A DNA stretch of 64,000 nucleotides from Streptomyces sp. TBY4 (GCF_024213195.1 NZ_JANAVF010000005.1:493078-557077), one strand, 5' to 3'. Counted from the stretch's first letter, positions 8,458 through 16,832 are shown. Notes: generated by a model from the letters alone, not told the origin. Numbers and translations: made by a program.

Positions 8458-10439
8458 GCCGTGCCTCCCTCGTGGTTGCCCTGGTGGCCGTGGTTCCCCT
8501 GGCCGTAGGTGCCCTGGTTGCCCTGCATCCCGTGGAAGCCGCCCTCGCCCGGCGCGGCCTGGTGCGGGATGCGGGCCTCGGCCGAGGCGGCGGCGGCCGC
8601 TTCCGCCGCCGACCCGCGCTCGGCCACGACCTCGCGCACGGCCTCGATGACGCCCGAGTACCCGGAGCAGCGGCAGAGGTTGCCGCACAGGGCCCGGCGG
8701 GTCTCCAGCTCGCTGGGGGCGTGGTTGCCTTCCAGCAGGTCGTGGATGGTCATGGCCATGCCGGGCACGCAGAACCCGCACTGCACCGCACCCGACCTGC
8801 ACAACGCCTCTTGTACGTCGGACAGTTCCCCGTCGGTGGCGAGGCCTTCCACGGTCCGGACCTCGCTGCCCGCCGCGGTGGCGGCCGGGACGAGGCAGGA
8901 GGCGACGAGCCGGCCGTCGACCTGCACGGCGCAGGCGCCGCATTCGCCCTGCGAGCAGCCGTCCTTGGCGCCGGCGAGGCCGAGGCGCTCGCGCAGCACG
9001 TAGAGGAGGGACTCGCCGATCCACGCGCCGGTGACGGGGCGGTCGGCCCCGTTGACGCGCAGGACGTAGGAGGCAGACGGGTGCTCGTGCTGCGCGACGG
9101 CCGTGGCGTCCGCTCCGTCGGCGGCCCCTTCTTCGTACGTCTCCCCCTCACCCGGAATCCCCTCGGCCGTCTCCGCCCGAGCCGTCCCGACAGCCAGGTC
9201 GGCGTCCTCCGTACCCGGCGCGGGCGCGGCCCCGGCTCCGCCGTCGGCCGGCACGGCTCCGCCGTCACCCGGCTCCGCCTCCCCGGCCCCGGCTCCGGCT
9301 GCGTCCTGCTCCCCGCTCGCACCCCGGTCCCCGGCTCCGCCCGAGCCCGGCGCGCCCGCGCCGACCCCTTGCTCCGCCTCGACGACCGCGGCTCCGGCCT
9401 CCCCCTCGACCCCGGCTCCGTCCTCACCCCGGACTTCGCCCTCGGTCCCCGGGTGCTGGCGCTCCCCCGAGTCGGGGAGCTGCGCCGGGCCGTGGGCGGC
9501 TTCGATGTCGTGCGGGGCCGGGTAGCCCGGCTCCCCGTCCAGCGGGGTGCCGACCCCCGGGCCGCCCAGCACGCGCGGTCCGCGCCCCAGGGCCGAGCCG
9601 AAGGTTGCGCCGGCCGGTGCGGAAGCCCCGGGAAGCACCCCGGAGCCCAGCGGATCGGGGCCCAGCGCGTCGGAGCCCAGCGGGTCGGAACCCGCCCCGT
9701 CCCCGCCCGGCTGCTGCGCCACGTACCCGCGCGCACCCTCGAAGTCCGGATGCGTCGCCCACGGGGCCGCGGCCCCGCCCGGCAGCGTCGCGGGGGCCTG
9801 GCTCCAGTCGGCCGCGGCCGCGAGCTGCCCGAAGCTGCCGGTGTCGCCGGCGCCGCCCGGGGTCCACACGTCGCTCGCCGCCGCCTCGGGGAACTGCCAC
9901 TCGGCGGTGGCCCCCGGCTCGTGCCCGGAGCCCCGGCTCCCCGCGAAGGGCTCCGCGTAGGGCTCCGCGTAGGAGTCGCCGAAGGGCTCCCCGAAAGCGT
10001 CCGCGGCGGGCTCGGCCACCTGCTCCGCCGCCGGATCCGCGAACGCCGCGGCCACCGCGGCCGGGATCGGCACCGAAGCCGGGATCGGCGCCCGCACCGC
10101 GGCACCCGCAGACCCCGTACCGGCAGACCCCGCACCCGCGTCCACCGGAGCCGCCGAACCCGCCTCGGGCCACTGCACCGGCATCGACCAGGTACCCGTG
10201 GCCGACGGATCCGTACTGGCCGTGCCCAGCGGCACGATCATCGGCGGCGGCACGTAGCCGTGCCCGGGGGCCGCGAGGGGCTCCCCGGTGCCGAGCGCGT
10301 CCAGCATGTCCTGCGGCAGTTTCACGAAGGCCGTCGCGTCGGAGTCGAACTCGCCGCCGTGCGGCACCGGCTCCCAGCCCCAGTGGGGTCCCGCGGATCC
10401 CGCAGGACCCGCCGCACCCGTGTTCTCGTTCTCACTCAT
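8454..10439 (-). CDS. Molybdenum hydroxylase 2Fe-2S subunit with ~454-residue low-complexity N-terminal extension
   Basis: The 661-residue protein carries a normal small subunit only in its second part. A plant-type ferredoxin fold (about 455-530, with CSQGECGACAV and a later Cys) is followed by the all-helical [2Fe-2S] domain (CGFCVPGMAM, CGNLCRCSGY). Residues 1 to about 454 are Ala/Gly/Pro/Glu-rich and predicted disordered, and the tail after about 610 is rich in Gly, Asn, Gln and His. Usual family members are 150-200 residues long. The ATG at 10439 overlaps the preceding stop (ATGA), so the extension is translated from a coupled start and is in frame throughout. Electron transfer between the Mo and FAD subunits is the expected role; the function of the extension is unknown. 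Confidence 0.9.
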   Translation of the reverse strand: MSENENTGAAGPAGSAGPHWGWEPVPHGGEFDSDATAFVKLPQDMLDALGTGEPLAAPGHGYVPPPMIVPLGTASTDPSATGTWSMPVQWPEAGSAAPVDAGAGSAGTGSAGAAVRAPIPASVPIPAAVAAAFADPAAEQVAEPAADAFGEPFGDSYAEPYAEPFAGSRGSGHEPGATAEWQFPEAAASDVWTPGGAGDTGSFGQLAAAADWSQAPATLPGGAAAPWATHPDFEGARGYVAQQPGGDGAGSDPLGSDALGPDPLGSGVLPGASAPAGATFGSALGRGPRVLGGPGVGTPLDGEPGYPAPHDIEAAHGPAQLPDSGERQHPGTEGEVRGEDGAGVEGEAGAAVVEAEQGVGAGAPGSGGAGDRGASGEQDAAGAGAGEAEPGDGGAVPADGGAGAAPAPGTEDADLAVGTARAETAEGIPGEGETYEEGAADGADATAVAQHEHPSASYVLRVNGADRPVTGAWIGESLLYVLRERLGLAGAKDGCSQGECGACAVQVDGRLVASCLVPAATAAGSEVRTVEGLATDGELSDVQEALCRSGAVQCGFCVPGMAMTIHDLLEGNHAPSELETRRALCGNLCRCSGYSGVIEAVREVVAERGSAAEAAAAASAEARIPHQAAPGEGGFHGMQGNQGTYGQGNHGHQGNHEGGTA

Positions 10440-11368
10440 GAGCTCAGCGCCCTCCCCAGGGCCCTCCGTGCCAGCACGGCCACCGTCCGCCGCAAATGCA
10501 GTACTGCGGGAGCCACCGGCTCCCCCTGGTCGGGCACGCACGCCGCCGCGACGTACTCGCCGAAGGCCTCGAGCGCCTCGGGGGCCAGACTGCGGTCCCC
10601 GTCCCAGTCGATCAACGAAGCAACCCACTGCTCGGCTTCCAGCGGCCGCAGCGGCATCGGCGCGACCGCGCCGATCGCACAGCGCACGCCCCGGCGCGCG
10701 GGGTCCAGTACGAGTCCCACGGACGCCACCGCGCGCCCCGGCCCGGTACGGCCCGTGGCCTTGAGGAACACCTGCGGGGCGTGCAGCAGCGGCACCCGCA
10801 CGAAACCGATCAGCTCTCCGGGGCTGAGCATCTCCCGGCCGGCGAGCAGGTGCGAGACCGGGATCTCGCGCCGGGACCCGCCGGGCCCGACGATGACGAG
10901 CACGGCCTCCAGCGCGGCCAGCACGGGCAGCGCGTCACCCGTCGGGGCGGCCGTGGCGATGTTGCCGCCCAGCGTGCCGGCGTTGCGGATCTGCGGCGGG
11001 CCCGCGGCGCGTGCGGCGGCGGCCAGGGCCGGGATCAGGGCGGCGAAGTCGGGCCGGCCCATGCGCGCGTGCGTGAGGCCCGCGCCGAGCAGCGCGTGGC
11101 CGTCCTGGTACTGCCAGCCGCGGATCTCGTTGATCCGGCCGAGGCCCACGAGGGCGGCGGGGCGCAGGAGTCCCGCGTTGACGGCGGCCATGAGGTCGGT
11201 GCCGCCCGCCACGGGGACGGCGGCGGGCATGGCCGCGAGCGCCGCCACGGCCTCGTCGAGCGAGGCCGGCAGCGTCACGGACTGCGCCGCGTTCCCCGCC
11301 CGCGGGTCGCTGCGGGGCCCCTGGGACGAGTCCCGTGCCTGCGGTGCGTGCGGTGCGTGCGTGGTCAA
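10436..11368 (-). CDS. Molybdenum hydroxylase FAD-binding medium subunit
   Basis: The 310-residue product is of the CO-dehydrogenase medium subunit family. The FAD-binding region shows VPVAGGTDLMAAVNAG (about 50-65) and the second glycine-rich motif RNAGTLGGNIATAAPTGD (about 125-145), followed by the CODH C-terminal domain. It passes electrons from the 2Fe-2S subunit to an external acceptor. The start is a TTG at 11368, preceded by AAGGGG; the first ~25 residues are not conserved-looking and a slightly later start is possible. First gene of the three-gene operon, 198 bases downstream of the GH20 gene, which ends in its own hairpin, so it probably has a separate promoter. Confidence 0.9.
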   Translation of the reverse strand: MTTHAPHAPQARDSSQGPRSDPRAGNAAQSVTLPASLDEAVAALAAMPAAVPVAGGTDLMAAVNAGLLRPAALVGLGRINEIRGWQYQDGHALLGAGLTHARMGRPDFAALIPALAAAARAAGPPQIRNAGTLGGNIATAAPTGDALPVLAALEAVLVIVGPGGSRREIPVSHLLAGREMLSPGELIGFVRVPLLHAPQVFLKATGRTGPGRAVASVGLVLDPARRGVRCAIGAVAPMPLRPLEAEQWVASLIDWDGDRSLAPEALEAFGEYVAAACVPDQGEPVAPAVLHLRRTVAVLARRALGRALSS

Positions 11369-11545
11369 CCCAGCTGCCCCTTCCCGATGTCCCGGTCCCG
11401 GCGCTCACGCCTGTCCGCCGTACGGTACGTGCTCACCGCCGGGACGTGGCAACTCTGGCACATCTTCCGGAGCACCCGACGCGAGGGTCCACCACCCGCG
11501 CACCACCGGCGCACCACCCCGGGAACGCCCCGCGCAGGGCCCGCT

Positions 11546-11566
11546 CGAGCCCCCCGGAGGGGCTCG
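11546..11566 (-). terminator. Hairpin just after the GH20 stop
   Basis: A perfect 8-bp stem (11546-11553 with 11559-11566, CGAGCCCC/GGGGCTCG) with a five-base loop starts one base after the hexosaminidase stop codon. It has no T-run, as is common in streptomycetes. Confidence 0.6.
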
Positions 11567-13204
11567 TCACACGTTCGGGGGCGCTCCCTCGATCGGGCGT
11601 CCGAGCACCCCGGGCCGGCGCTGCCACGGCAGCGGGCCGCCCGGGGGCCGGTAGCCGACGCCGAGGGCGTCCAGGCGCCGGTAGTGCACCGCCATCCGCG
11701 CCTCGAACTCCGCGTGGTCCCGCTCCTCCGGCACCGGCAGCCGGGACCACACCACCTCGGCGAAGGCCGCCAGGCGCGGGAACGCCTGGTAGTCGACGCG
11801 GCTCTGGTCCTCCATCACCTCGGTCCACAGGTTGGCCTGCGCGCCCAGCACGTGGGCGGCGGCCTCCTCCGACAACTTCGGCGGTACCGGCTCGAACCGG
11901 TACACATCCTCCAATGTTCGTACGTACCCGATGGGCATCGGCTCGTCCCCGCCGCCCGCCTGACGGTGGTCCAGGTACACCTGCTGCTCGGGGCACATCA
12001 CCACGTCGTGGCCGGCCTCGGCGGCGGCGATGCCGCCCGCGTAGCCGCGCCAGGAGGACACGGCCGCTCCCGGGGCCAGTCCGCCCTCCAAGATCTCGTC
12101 CCAGCCGATGAGCCGGCGGCCGCGCGCGGCGAGCCAGCCGTCGAAGTGCCGGATGAACCAGGACTGCAGACCGTCCTCCCCGTCCACCCCCAGCTCCGAG
12201 ATCCGCGCCTGCGCGACCCCGGAGGCCTTCCACTGCGTCTTGGGGCACTCGTCCCCGCCCACGTGGACGAAGGGGGAGACCTCCGCCGGGAACAGCTCCA
12301 GCAGCTCCTCGAAGACCCCCTCGTAGAACCGCAGGACGGCCTCGGTGGGCGCGAGCACGTTCTCGTTGATGCCCCAGTCGTCCCAAACCTCCAGCGCCGC
12401 CGTGTCCACCACGTCCGTGTTCCCGAGCTCCGGGTACGCGGCGATCGCGGCCTGCGAGTGCCCCGGTACGTCGATCTCCGGCACCACCCGCACGTGCCGC
12501 TCCGCGGCGTACGCGACGATCTCGCGGATGTCGTCCTGGGTGTAGAAGCCGCCGTGCGGGGTCTCGTTCCACAGCGGGGAGGACCGGTGGCCCCACCGGC
12601 TGCGGGCCCGCCACCCGCCGACCCCGGTCAGCTTCGGGTAGCGCTTGATCTCGACCCGCCAGCCCTGGTCGTCCGTCAGGTGCAGGTGCAGCACGTTGAG
12701 CTTGTGGGCGGCGAGCAGGTCGATGTACCGCAGCACCCCGTCCTTGGGCATGAAGTGCCGGGCCACGTCGAGCATCAGCCCGCGCCAGCCGAAGCGCGGG
12801 CCGTCGGCGATCCCGATGTACGGCAGGCTCCAGGTCCGGCCGGGCAGGGGCGCCTTCCGGTAGGCGTCCGGACCCAGGAGCTGCCGCAGCGTCTGCGCGG
12901 CCCAGAACAGCCCGGCCGGGCTCGCGCCGGTCAGCTCCGCGCCCTCTGCGCCGACGGTGAGCGCGTACGACTCCGGCCCGGGTCCGCCGGCCCCTTCGGG
13001 GTCGATCCGCAGCCGTACGTCGGCGCGCGCGCCGGGCGCGGCCGGCGGCAGGCTCCAGCCGGTGGCGGACCCCAGCTCCCGGCGCAGCCAGCGGGCGACC
13101 CCCTCGGTGCCCGGCCCGGCGTCCAGCACCGGCTCGGGCCCCAGGACGAGGCGGCGGCCGTCCCCGTCCGGAACCGCGACCTGGGGTACGGGGATCAGGT
13201 CCAT
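11567..13204 (-). CDS. Beta-N-acetylhexosaminidase, glycoside hydrolase family 20
   Basis: A 545-residue GH20 enzyme that removes terminal N-acetylglucosamine or N-acetylgalactosamine residues from chito-oligosaccharides and glycans. An N-terminal GH20b-like domain (about 1-125) precedes the TIM barrel. Barrel motifs include GWRGLMLDVARHFM, LHLHLTDDQGWRVEIK and the catalytic Asp-Glu pair D318-E319 in HVGGDECPK; the oxazolinium-stabilising Asp and general acid Glu are therefore present. No signal peptide is visible, suggesting cytoplasmic action on imported chitobiose or peptidoglycan sugars. The ATG at 13204 has GAAGGG seven bases upstream. Regulation may involve the inverted repeat at 13232-13248. 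Confidence 0.95.
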   Translation of the reverse strand: MDLIPVPQVAVPDGDGRRLVLGPEPVLDAGPGTEGVARWLRRELGSATGWSLPPAAPGARADVRLRIDPEGAGGPGPESYALTVGAEGAELTGASPAGLFWAAQTLRQLLGPDAYRKAPLPGRTWSLPYIGIADGPRFGWRGLMLDVARHFMPKDGVLRYIDLLAAHKLNVLHLHLTDDQGWRVEIKRYPKLTGVGGWRARSRWGHRSSPLWNETPHGGFYTQDDIREIVAYAAERHVRVVPEIDVPGHSQAAIAAYPELGNTDVVDTAALEVWDDWGINENVLAPTEAVLRFYEGVFEELLELFPAEVSPFVHVGGDECPKTQWKASGVAQARISELGVDGEDGLQSWFIRHFDGWLAARGRRLIGWDEILEGGLAPGAAVSSWRGYAGGIAAAEAGHDVVMCPEQQVYLDHRQAGGGDEPMPIGYVRTLEDVYRFEPVPPKLSEEAAAHVLGAQANLWTEVMEDQSRVDYQAFPRLAAFAEVVWSRLPVPEERDHAEFEARMAVHYRRLDALGVGYRPPGGPLPWQRRPGVLGRPIEGAPPNV

Positions 13205-13231
13205 GCGTCAGCCCTTCACAGCAGCCAGCCT

Positions 13232-13248
13232 GTTGCACAGTACGCAAC
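13232..13248. promoter_or_regulatory. Candidate operator upstream of the GH20 gene
   Basis: GTTGC and GCAAC arms flank a 7-base centre (GTTGCACAGTACGCAAC), 28 bases before the hexosaminidase start. Size, symmetry and position suit a repressor site. It does not resemble the DasR box I know, so the regulator is unassigned. Confidence 0.4.
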
Positions 13249-13305
13249 GCCCGTTCCGCACCGTGCTCGTCGCGGCCGACCCTAGCCCGCTCCGGGGGCA
13301 CGGAA

Positions 13306-13343
13306 AAGGCCCCCGGTGCGCAAAACCGCACACCGGGGGCCTT
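13306..13343. terminator. Strong bidirectional hairpin terminator
   Basis: A 13-bp perfect stem (13306-13318 with 13331-13343, AAGGCCCCCGGTG type) lies after the DUF3039 gene. On the minus strand it ends in CCTTTTCC, giving a short T-run. Confidence 0.85.
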
Positions 13344-13369
13344 CGTCCCGCTTCAGGAGGGCCGGAGGA

Positions 13370-13657
13370 CTACTTCCCGTCCTTGCCGCCCTTGTCCTTG
13401 TCCCCGCCGGGGCCCATGGACTCGTAGATCTCCTTGCACATGGGGCAGACCGGGTACTTCTTCGGGTCCCGGCCCGGCACCCAGACCTTGCCGCAGAGCG
13501 CGACGACGGGGGTGCCCCCGAGCGCGCTCTCCATGATCTTGTCCTTCTGGACGTAGTGGGCGAAGCGCTCGTGGTCGCCGTCGCCGTGGGACACCTGCGG
13601 CGTCGGCTCTACGAGGGTCCCCGTACCAGTCCCGCGATCGGGCTCAAGAGTGCTCAT
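13370..13657 (-). CDS. DUF3039 family protein
   Basis: The 95-residue product starts MSTLEPDRGTGTGT and contains two Cys pairs or singles that could bind metal: ALCGKVW and YPVCPMCKEIYE, followed by a charged Gly/Lys-rich tail. This is the small actinobacterial DUF3039 family as I remember it; its function is not known to me, though the C-x2-C plus upstream Cys suggests a zinc site. The ATG at 13657 was chosen because the family begins MSTLEP-like; in-frame codons upstream to 13699 lack conservation signs. It lies 63 bases downstream of yqgE on the same strand and ends before a strong terminator. Confidence 0.85.
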   Translation of the reverse strand: MSTLEPDRGTGTGTLVEPTPQVSHGDGDHERFAHYVQKDKIMESALGGTPVVALCGKVWVPGRDPKKYPVCPMCKEIYESMGPGGDKDKGGKDGK

Positions 13658-13720
13658 GACTGCCAGGGTACCGAGTCCCTCGCGCGCGAGGGATCCCACA
13701 CCGGGCCCCCCGCCCCCGGC

Positions 13721-14281
13721 TCAGTTCAGCGACGGGTCGTCCGCGTACGTGGCCACCATGGCCAGCTCGCTGCGCTGGCGCCGCAGCACGGCGCGCCACA
13801 GCCGCTCGGGGTCCGGGTAGGAGACGTCGCCCGGCTCGGAGTCGACCACGTACCAGGCGCCCACGCCCAGTTCCTCCTCCAGCTGCCCCGGGCCCCAGCC
13901 CGAGTACCCGGCGAAGATGCGCAGGGCCCCGAGGGCCGCCGCGAGGAGTTCGGGCGGTGCCTCCAGGTCCACCAGGCCGATCGCCCCGTGCACCCGGCGC
14001 CAGCCGAGCGGCCCCTCCTCGCCCGGGATGACCGCGAGCCCCAGCGCGGAGTCCAGGGCCACCGGGCCCCCCTGGAAGACCACTCCGGGGTCCTTGGCCA
14101 GCGGAGCCCAGGGCAGCAGGACGTCCCCGACGCCCACCGGGGTGGGGCGGTTGAGGACGACGCCGAGCGAGCCCTGCTCGTCGTGGTCGAGCAGCAGCAC
14201 CACCGCGCGGTCGAAATTCGGGTCCGCGAGGGCGGGGGTGGCCACGAGCAGCCGCCCTGTGAGGGAGGACACCTCGGTCAT
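13721..14281 (-). CDS. YqgE/AlgH family protein
   Basis: The 186-residue product shows the family hallmarks: LTGRLLVATPALADPNFDRAVVLLLDHDEQGSLGVVLNRPT near the N-terminus, FQGGPVALDSALGLA in the middle and RIFAGYSGWGPGQLEEEL later. The family is widespread, about 185-190 residues, cytoplasmic, of uncertain molecular role. The ATG at 14281 gives the standard family N-terminus. The gene is divergent from murA across a ~390-base spacer and is followed by the DUF3039 gene. Confidence 0.93.
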   Translation of the reverse strand: MTEVSSLTGRLLVATPALADPNFDRAVVLLLDHDEQGSLGVVLNRPTPVGVGDVLLPWAPLAKDPGVVFQGGPVALDSALGLAVIPGEEGPLGWRRVHGAIGLVDLEAPPELLAAALGALRIFAGYSGWGPGQLEEELGVGAWYVVDSEPGDVSYPDPERLWRAVLRRQRSELAMVATYADDPSLN

Positions 14282-14674
14282 GGCGCCATGATCTCGCACA
14301 TTCGCCCCCGAGGGGGAGTGGGCGGCGCGTCCGGAACGTACGCGGCCCAGGGCGCACGGCGGCAGCACGGGGCGCGCGGGGCCCGCCGGCACACCCCGGC
14401 CCGGACCGTGGCCCGCTCCCACCAGGACCGTGGCCCGCTCCCGGCCGGACCCCGGCCCACCCCCGGCCGGACCGCACCGGCCCCCCACCGGACCCCCATC
14501 GAACCCCCACCGCCCCCTCACCGGAAGGAGACGCTCCGCCACCTGGCGGGCACCCAGGGTGTTGTGCCGAATTCATGACAGTCCTACGGCCCTGTCAGCC
14601 TTACGAACAGGGGGGTCATGCCCCTTACCCTTTTCACTGGCCCCCTGCCCACCCCTCTCCGGAACGCGAGATTC
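14282..14674. other. Divergent spacer yqgE / murA
   Basis: About 390 bases of very C-rich top strand without a convincing gene. It contains an 18-bp direct repeat (14403-14442). A short distal ATG at 14618 with an AGGGGGG site could extend MurA by 19 residues, but the family normally starts at 14675. Promoters for both genes are expected here, yet no clear -35/-10 pair is visible. Confidence 0.5.
14403..14442. repeat. 18-bp direct repeat, 22-bp period
   Basis: GGACCGTGGCCCGCTCCC occurs at 14403-14420 and again at 14425-14442, two helical turns apart in the yqgE-murA spacer. Similar but looser C-rich units follow to about 14520. Confidence 0.8.
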
Positions 14675-16018
14675 ATGACCGGCATCAGTGACGATGTACT
14701 GCTTGTCCACGGCGGAACTCCGCTCGAGGGCGAGATCCGTGTCCGCGGCGCGAAGAACCTCGTACCCAAGGCGATGGTCGCGGCCCTGCTCGGCAGTGAG
14801 CCCAGCCGGCTGCGCAACGTCCCCGACATTCGGGACGTCCGGGTCGTGCGCGGGCTGCTCCAGCTGCACGGGGTGACCGTCCGCCCGGGCGACGAGCCGG
14901 GCGAGCTGGTGCTCGATCCCTCCCACGTCGAGAGCGCCAACGTCGCCGACATCGACGCGCACGCGGGCTCCTCGCGCATCCCGATCCTCTTCTGCGGTCC
15001 GCTGCTGCACCGCCTCGGCCACGCCTTCATCCCGGGCCTCGGCGGCTGCGACATCGGCGGCCGGCCGATCGACTTCCACTTCGAGGTGCTCCGCCAGTTC
15101 GGCGCGACCATCGAGAAGCGCGAGGGCGGCCAGTACCTGGAGGCCCCGCAGCGGCTGCGCGGCTGCAAGATCCGCCTGCCCTACCCGTCGGTCGGCTCGA
15201 CCGAGCAGGTGCTGCTGACGGCCGTCCTGGCCGAGGGCGTCACCGAGCTCAGCAACGCCGCCGTCGAGCCGGAGATCGAGGACCTCATCTGCGTACTGCA
15301 GAAGATGGGCGCCATCATCTCCATGGACACCGACCGGACCATCCGGATCACCGGTGTCGACCGCCTCGGCGGCTACAACCACAAGGCGCTCCCGGACCGG
15401 CTGGAGGCCGCCTCCTGGGCGTCCGCGGCGCTGGCGACCGGCGGCAACATCTACGTGCGCGGCGCGCAGCAGCGTTCGATGATGACCTTCCTGAACACCT
15501 TCCGCCGGGTCGGCGGGGCGTTCGAGATCGACGACGACGGCATCCGCTTCTGGCACCCGGGCGGCCCGCTCAACGCCATCGCGCTGGAGACGGACGTCCA
15601 CCCCGGCTTCCAGACCGACTGGCAGCAGCCGCTGGTCGTGGCGCTGACCCAGGCCGCGGGCCTGTCGATCGTCCACGAGACGGTCTACGAGTCCCGCCTG
15701 GGCTTCACCTCCGCGCTCAACCAGATGGGCGCGCACATCCAGCTCTACCGCGAGTGCCTGGGCGGCAGCGCCTGCCGCTTCGGCCAGCGCAACTTCCTGC
15801 ACTCGGCCGTCGTCTCGGGGCCCACCAAGCTCCAGGGCGCCGACCTGGTCATCCCCGACCTGCGCGGCGGGTTCTCGTACCTGATCGCGGCGCTCGCCGC
15901 CGAGGGCACCTCGCGGGTGCACGGCATCGACCTGATCAACCGGGGCTACGAGAACTTCATGGAGAAGCTCGTGGAACTGGGCGCCAAGGTCGAGCTCCCG
16001 GGCGGCGACCTCGTCTGA
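14675..16018 (+). CDS. murA: UDP-N-acetylglucosamine 1-carboxyvinyltransferase (MurA)
   Basis: The 447-residue enzyme transfers enolpyruvate from PEP to UDP-GlcNAc, the first committed step of peptidoglycan synthesis, in the cytoplasm. It spans the whole EPSP-synthase-type double-barrel fold. The substrate Lys is in RGAKNLVPKAMVAALL, and the fosfomycin-target Cys is present (C125 in GLGGCDIGGRPIDFH), unlike the mycobacterial Asp version. VHPGFQTDWQQPL and DLRGGFSYLIAALAAEG are typical late motifs. I chose the ATG at 14675 because it gives the N-terminus usual for Streptomyces MurA; 14618 has a better ribosome site and stays possible. Two hairpin terminators follow. Confidence 0.97.
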   Translation: MTGISDDVLLVHGGTPLEGEIRVRGAKNLVPKAMVAALLGSEPSRLRNVPDIRDVRVVRGLLQLHGVTVRPGDEPGELVLDPSHVESANVADIDAHAGSSRIPILFCGPLLHRLGHAFIPGLGGCDIGGRPIDFHFEVLRQFGATIEKREGGQYLEAPQRLRGCKIRLPYPSVGSTEQVLLTAVLAEGVTELSNAAVEPEIEDLICVLQKMGAIISMDTDRTIRITGVDRLGGYNHKALPDRLEAASWASAALATGGNIYVRGAQQRSMMTFLNTFRRVGGAFEIDDDGIRFWHPGGPLNAIALETDVHPGFQTDWQQPLVVALTQAAGLSIVHETVYESRLGFTSALNQMGAHIQLYRECLGGSACRFGQRNFLHSAVVSGPTKLQGADLVIPDLRGGFSYLIAALAAEGTSRVHGIDLINRGYENFMEKLVELGAKVELPGGDLV

Positions 16019-16050
16019 CCGGGCGTAGATCCGCCCAGAACCTCCCAGAA

Positions 16051-16086
16051 CGCCCCCACGGGCCCCGTACAGGGCCTGTGGGGGCG
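16051..16086. terminator. Hairpin terminator after murA
   Basis: A 15-bp stem (16051-16065 with 16072-16086) with one G-T pair and a six-base loop begins 33 bases after the murA stop. Confidence 0.85.
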
Positions 16087-16124
16087 TTCCGGCTCCCGGG
16101 GGCCACTCGGGTCGCCGGGAGCGC

Positions 16125-16162
16125 AGAGAGGCGGCCACCCGGTGCCGGGTGGCCGCCTCTCT
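16125..16162. terminator. Second hairpin terminator between convergent murA and hup
   Basis: A perfect 17-bp stem (16125-16141 with 16146-16162) closes a four-base GTGC loop, centred between the two convergent genes. It should stop transcription from either side. Confidence 0.88.
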
Positions 16163-16219
16163 CGTACTACGTACTACTGCCGTCCCGGGGGCCTGTACGG
16201 CCCCCGGCACAAGGGCGGA

Positions 16220-16501
16220 CTACTTGCCCTTGGCGGCTTCCTTGAGCTTGGAGCCCGCGGAGACCTTCACGCTGAAGCCGGCCGGGATCTGGATGGGGTC
16301 GCCGGTCTGCGGGTTGCGCGCGGTGCGAGCGGCACGGTGGGTGCGCTCGAAGGTCAGGAAGCCGGGGATGGTGACCTTCTCGTCGCCCTTGGCGACAATC
16401 TCGCCGACGGTCTCGGCGAGCGCGGCCAGAACGGCGTCGGCGTCCTTGCGGGTCACCTCGGCGCGCTCGGACAGAGCGGCCACCAGCTCACTGCGGTTCA
16501 T
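16220..16501 (-). CDS. hup: HU-family nucleoid protein
   Basis: The 93-residue protein is a complete HU: helical dimerisation part MNRSELVAALSERAEVTRKDADAVLAAL and the beta-arm with GFLTFERTHRAARTARNPQTGDPIQIPA. It binds and bends DNA without strict sequence specificity and compacts the nucleoid. There is no long Lys/Ala-rich tail, so this is the short HupA-type rather than the tailed HupS-type of streptomycetes. A GGGAG site lies seven bases before the ATG. The leader region carries an 18-bp perfect palindrome (16584-16601) that may govern its expression. Confidence 0.96.
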   Translation of the reverse strand: MNRSELVAALSERAEVTRKDADAVLAALAETVGEIVAKGDEKVTIPGFLTFERTHRAARTARNPQTGDPIQIPAGFSVKVSAGSKLKEAAKGK

Positions 16502-16832
16502 GTTGTACTCCCGTGTTCAACGTGCCTTAGAGGCGTGAGATCGAAGCCGATGCTGCCAGGGCCCTAGGACAGTCCCCGGACCCGGGTCTGACGTCAGACC
16601 CTCTCGCCCGGTTACGCATCCTGCCCCCACCACCGGCGGGAAAGCCAATCCGGCACCCGCCGGGGTCACACGAAAAGCGCCACAGTCACGCCGCGGTGAC
16701 GCTCCGTCCGCGTCGGAAGGCGACCGGAAGGGTCTCCGGACGACGTCCTCGGAAGCGGACCGCGGGCCACGCGGGCATCCCCGCAACCCTATGGGCGGCC
16801 CGGGGGGCCCGCATCCCGCGACGCGCCGGGGA
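16502..16832. other. hup leader and promoter region
   Basis: About 330 bases between the malic enzyme stop and hup. The hup-proximal half holds the palindrome at 16584-16601. A TAGGGC hexamer on the minus strand (about 16566-16561) sits 18 bases after the palindrome's edge and could be a -10 whose -35 region overlaps the palindrome. The distal half shows no gene or clear hairpin. Confidence 0.45.
16584..16601. promoter_or_regulatory. 18-bp perfect palindrome upstream of hup
   Basis: GGGTCTGACGTCAGACCC is fully self-complementary and lies 83-100 bases before the hup start. The TGACGTCA core and absence of a loop point to a protein-binding site rather than an RNA hairpin. Confidence 0.6.

Noticed and set aside
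5503..11654. Plus-strand frames of about 1000 codons over the molybdenum hydroxylase genes
   Set aside because: Antisense shadows; the minus-strand frames carry all recognisable motifs and the overlapping start/stop pairs.
14618..14674. Earlier murA start with strong AGGGGGG site
   Set aside because: Would add 19 residues not usual for the family; kept as an alternative only.
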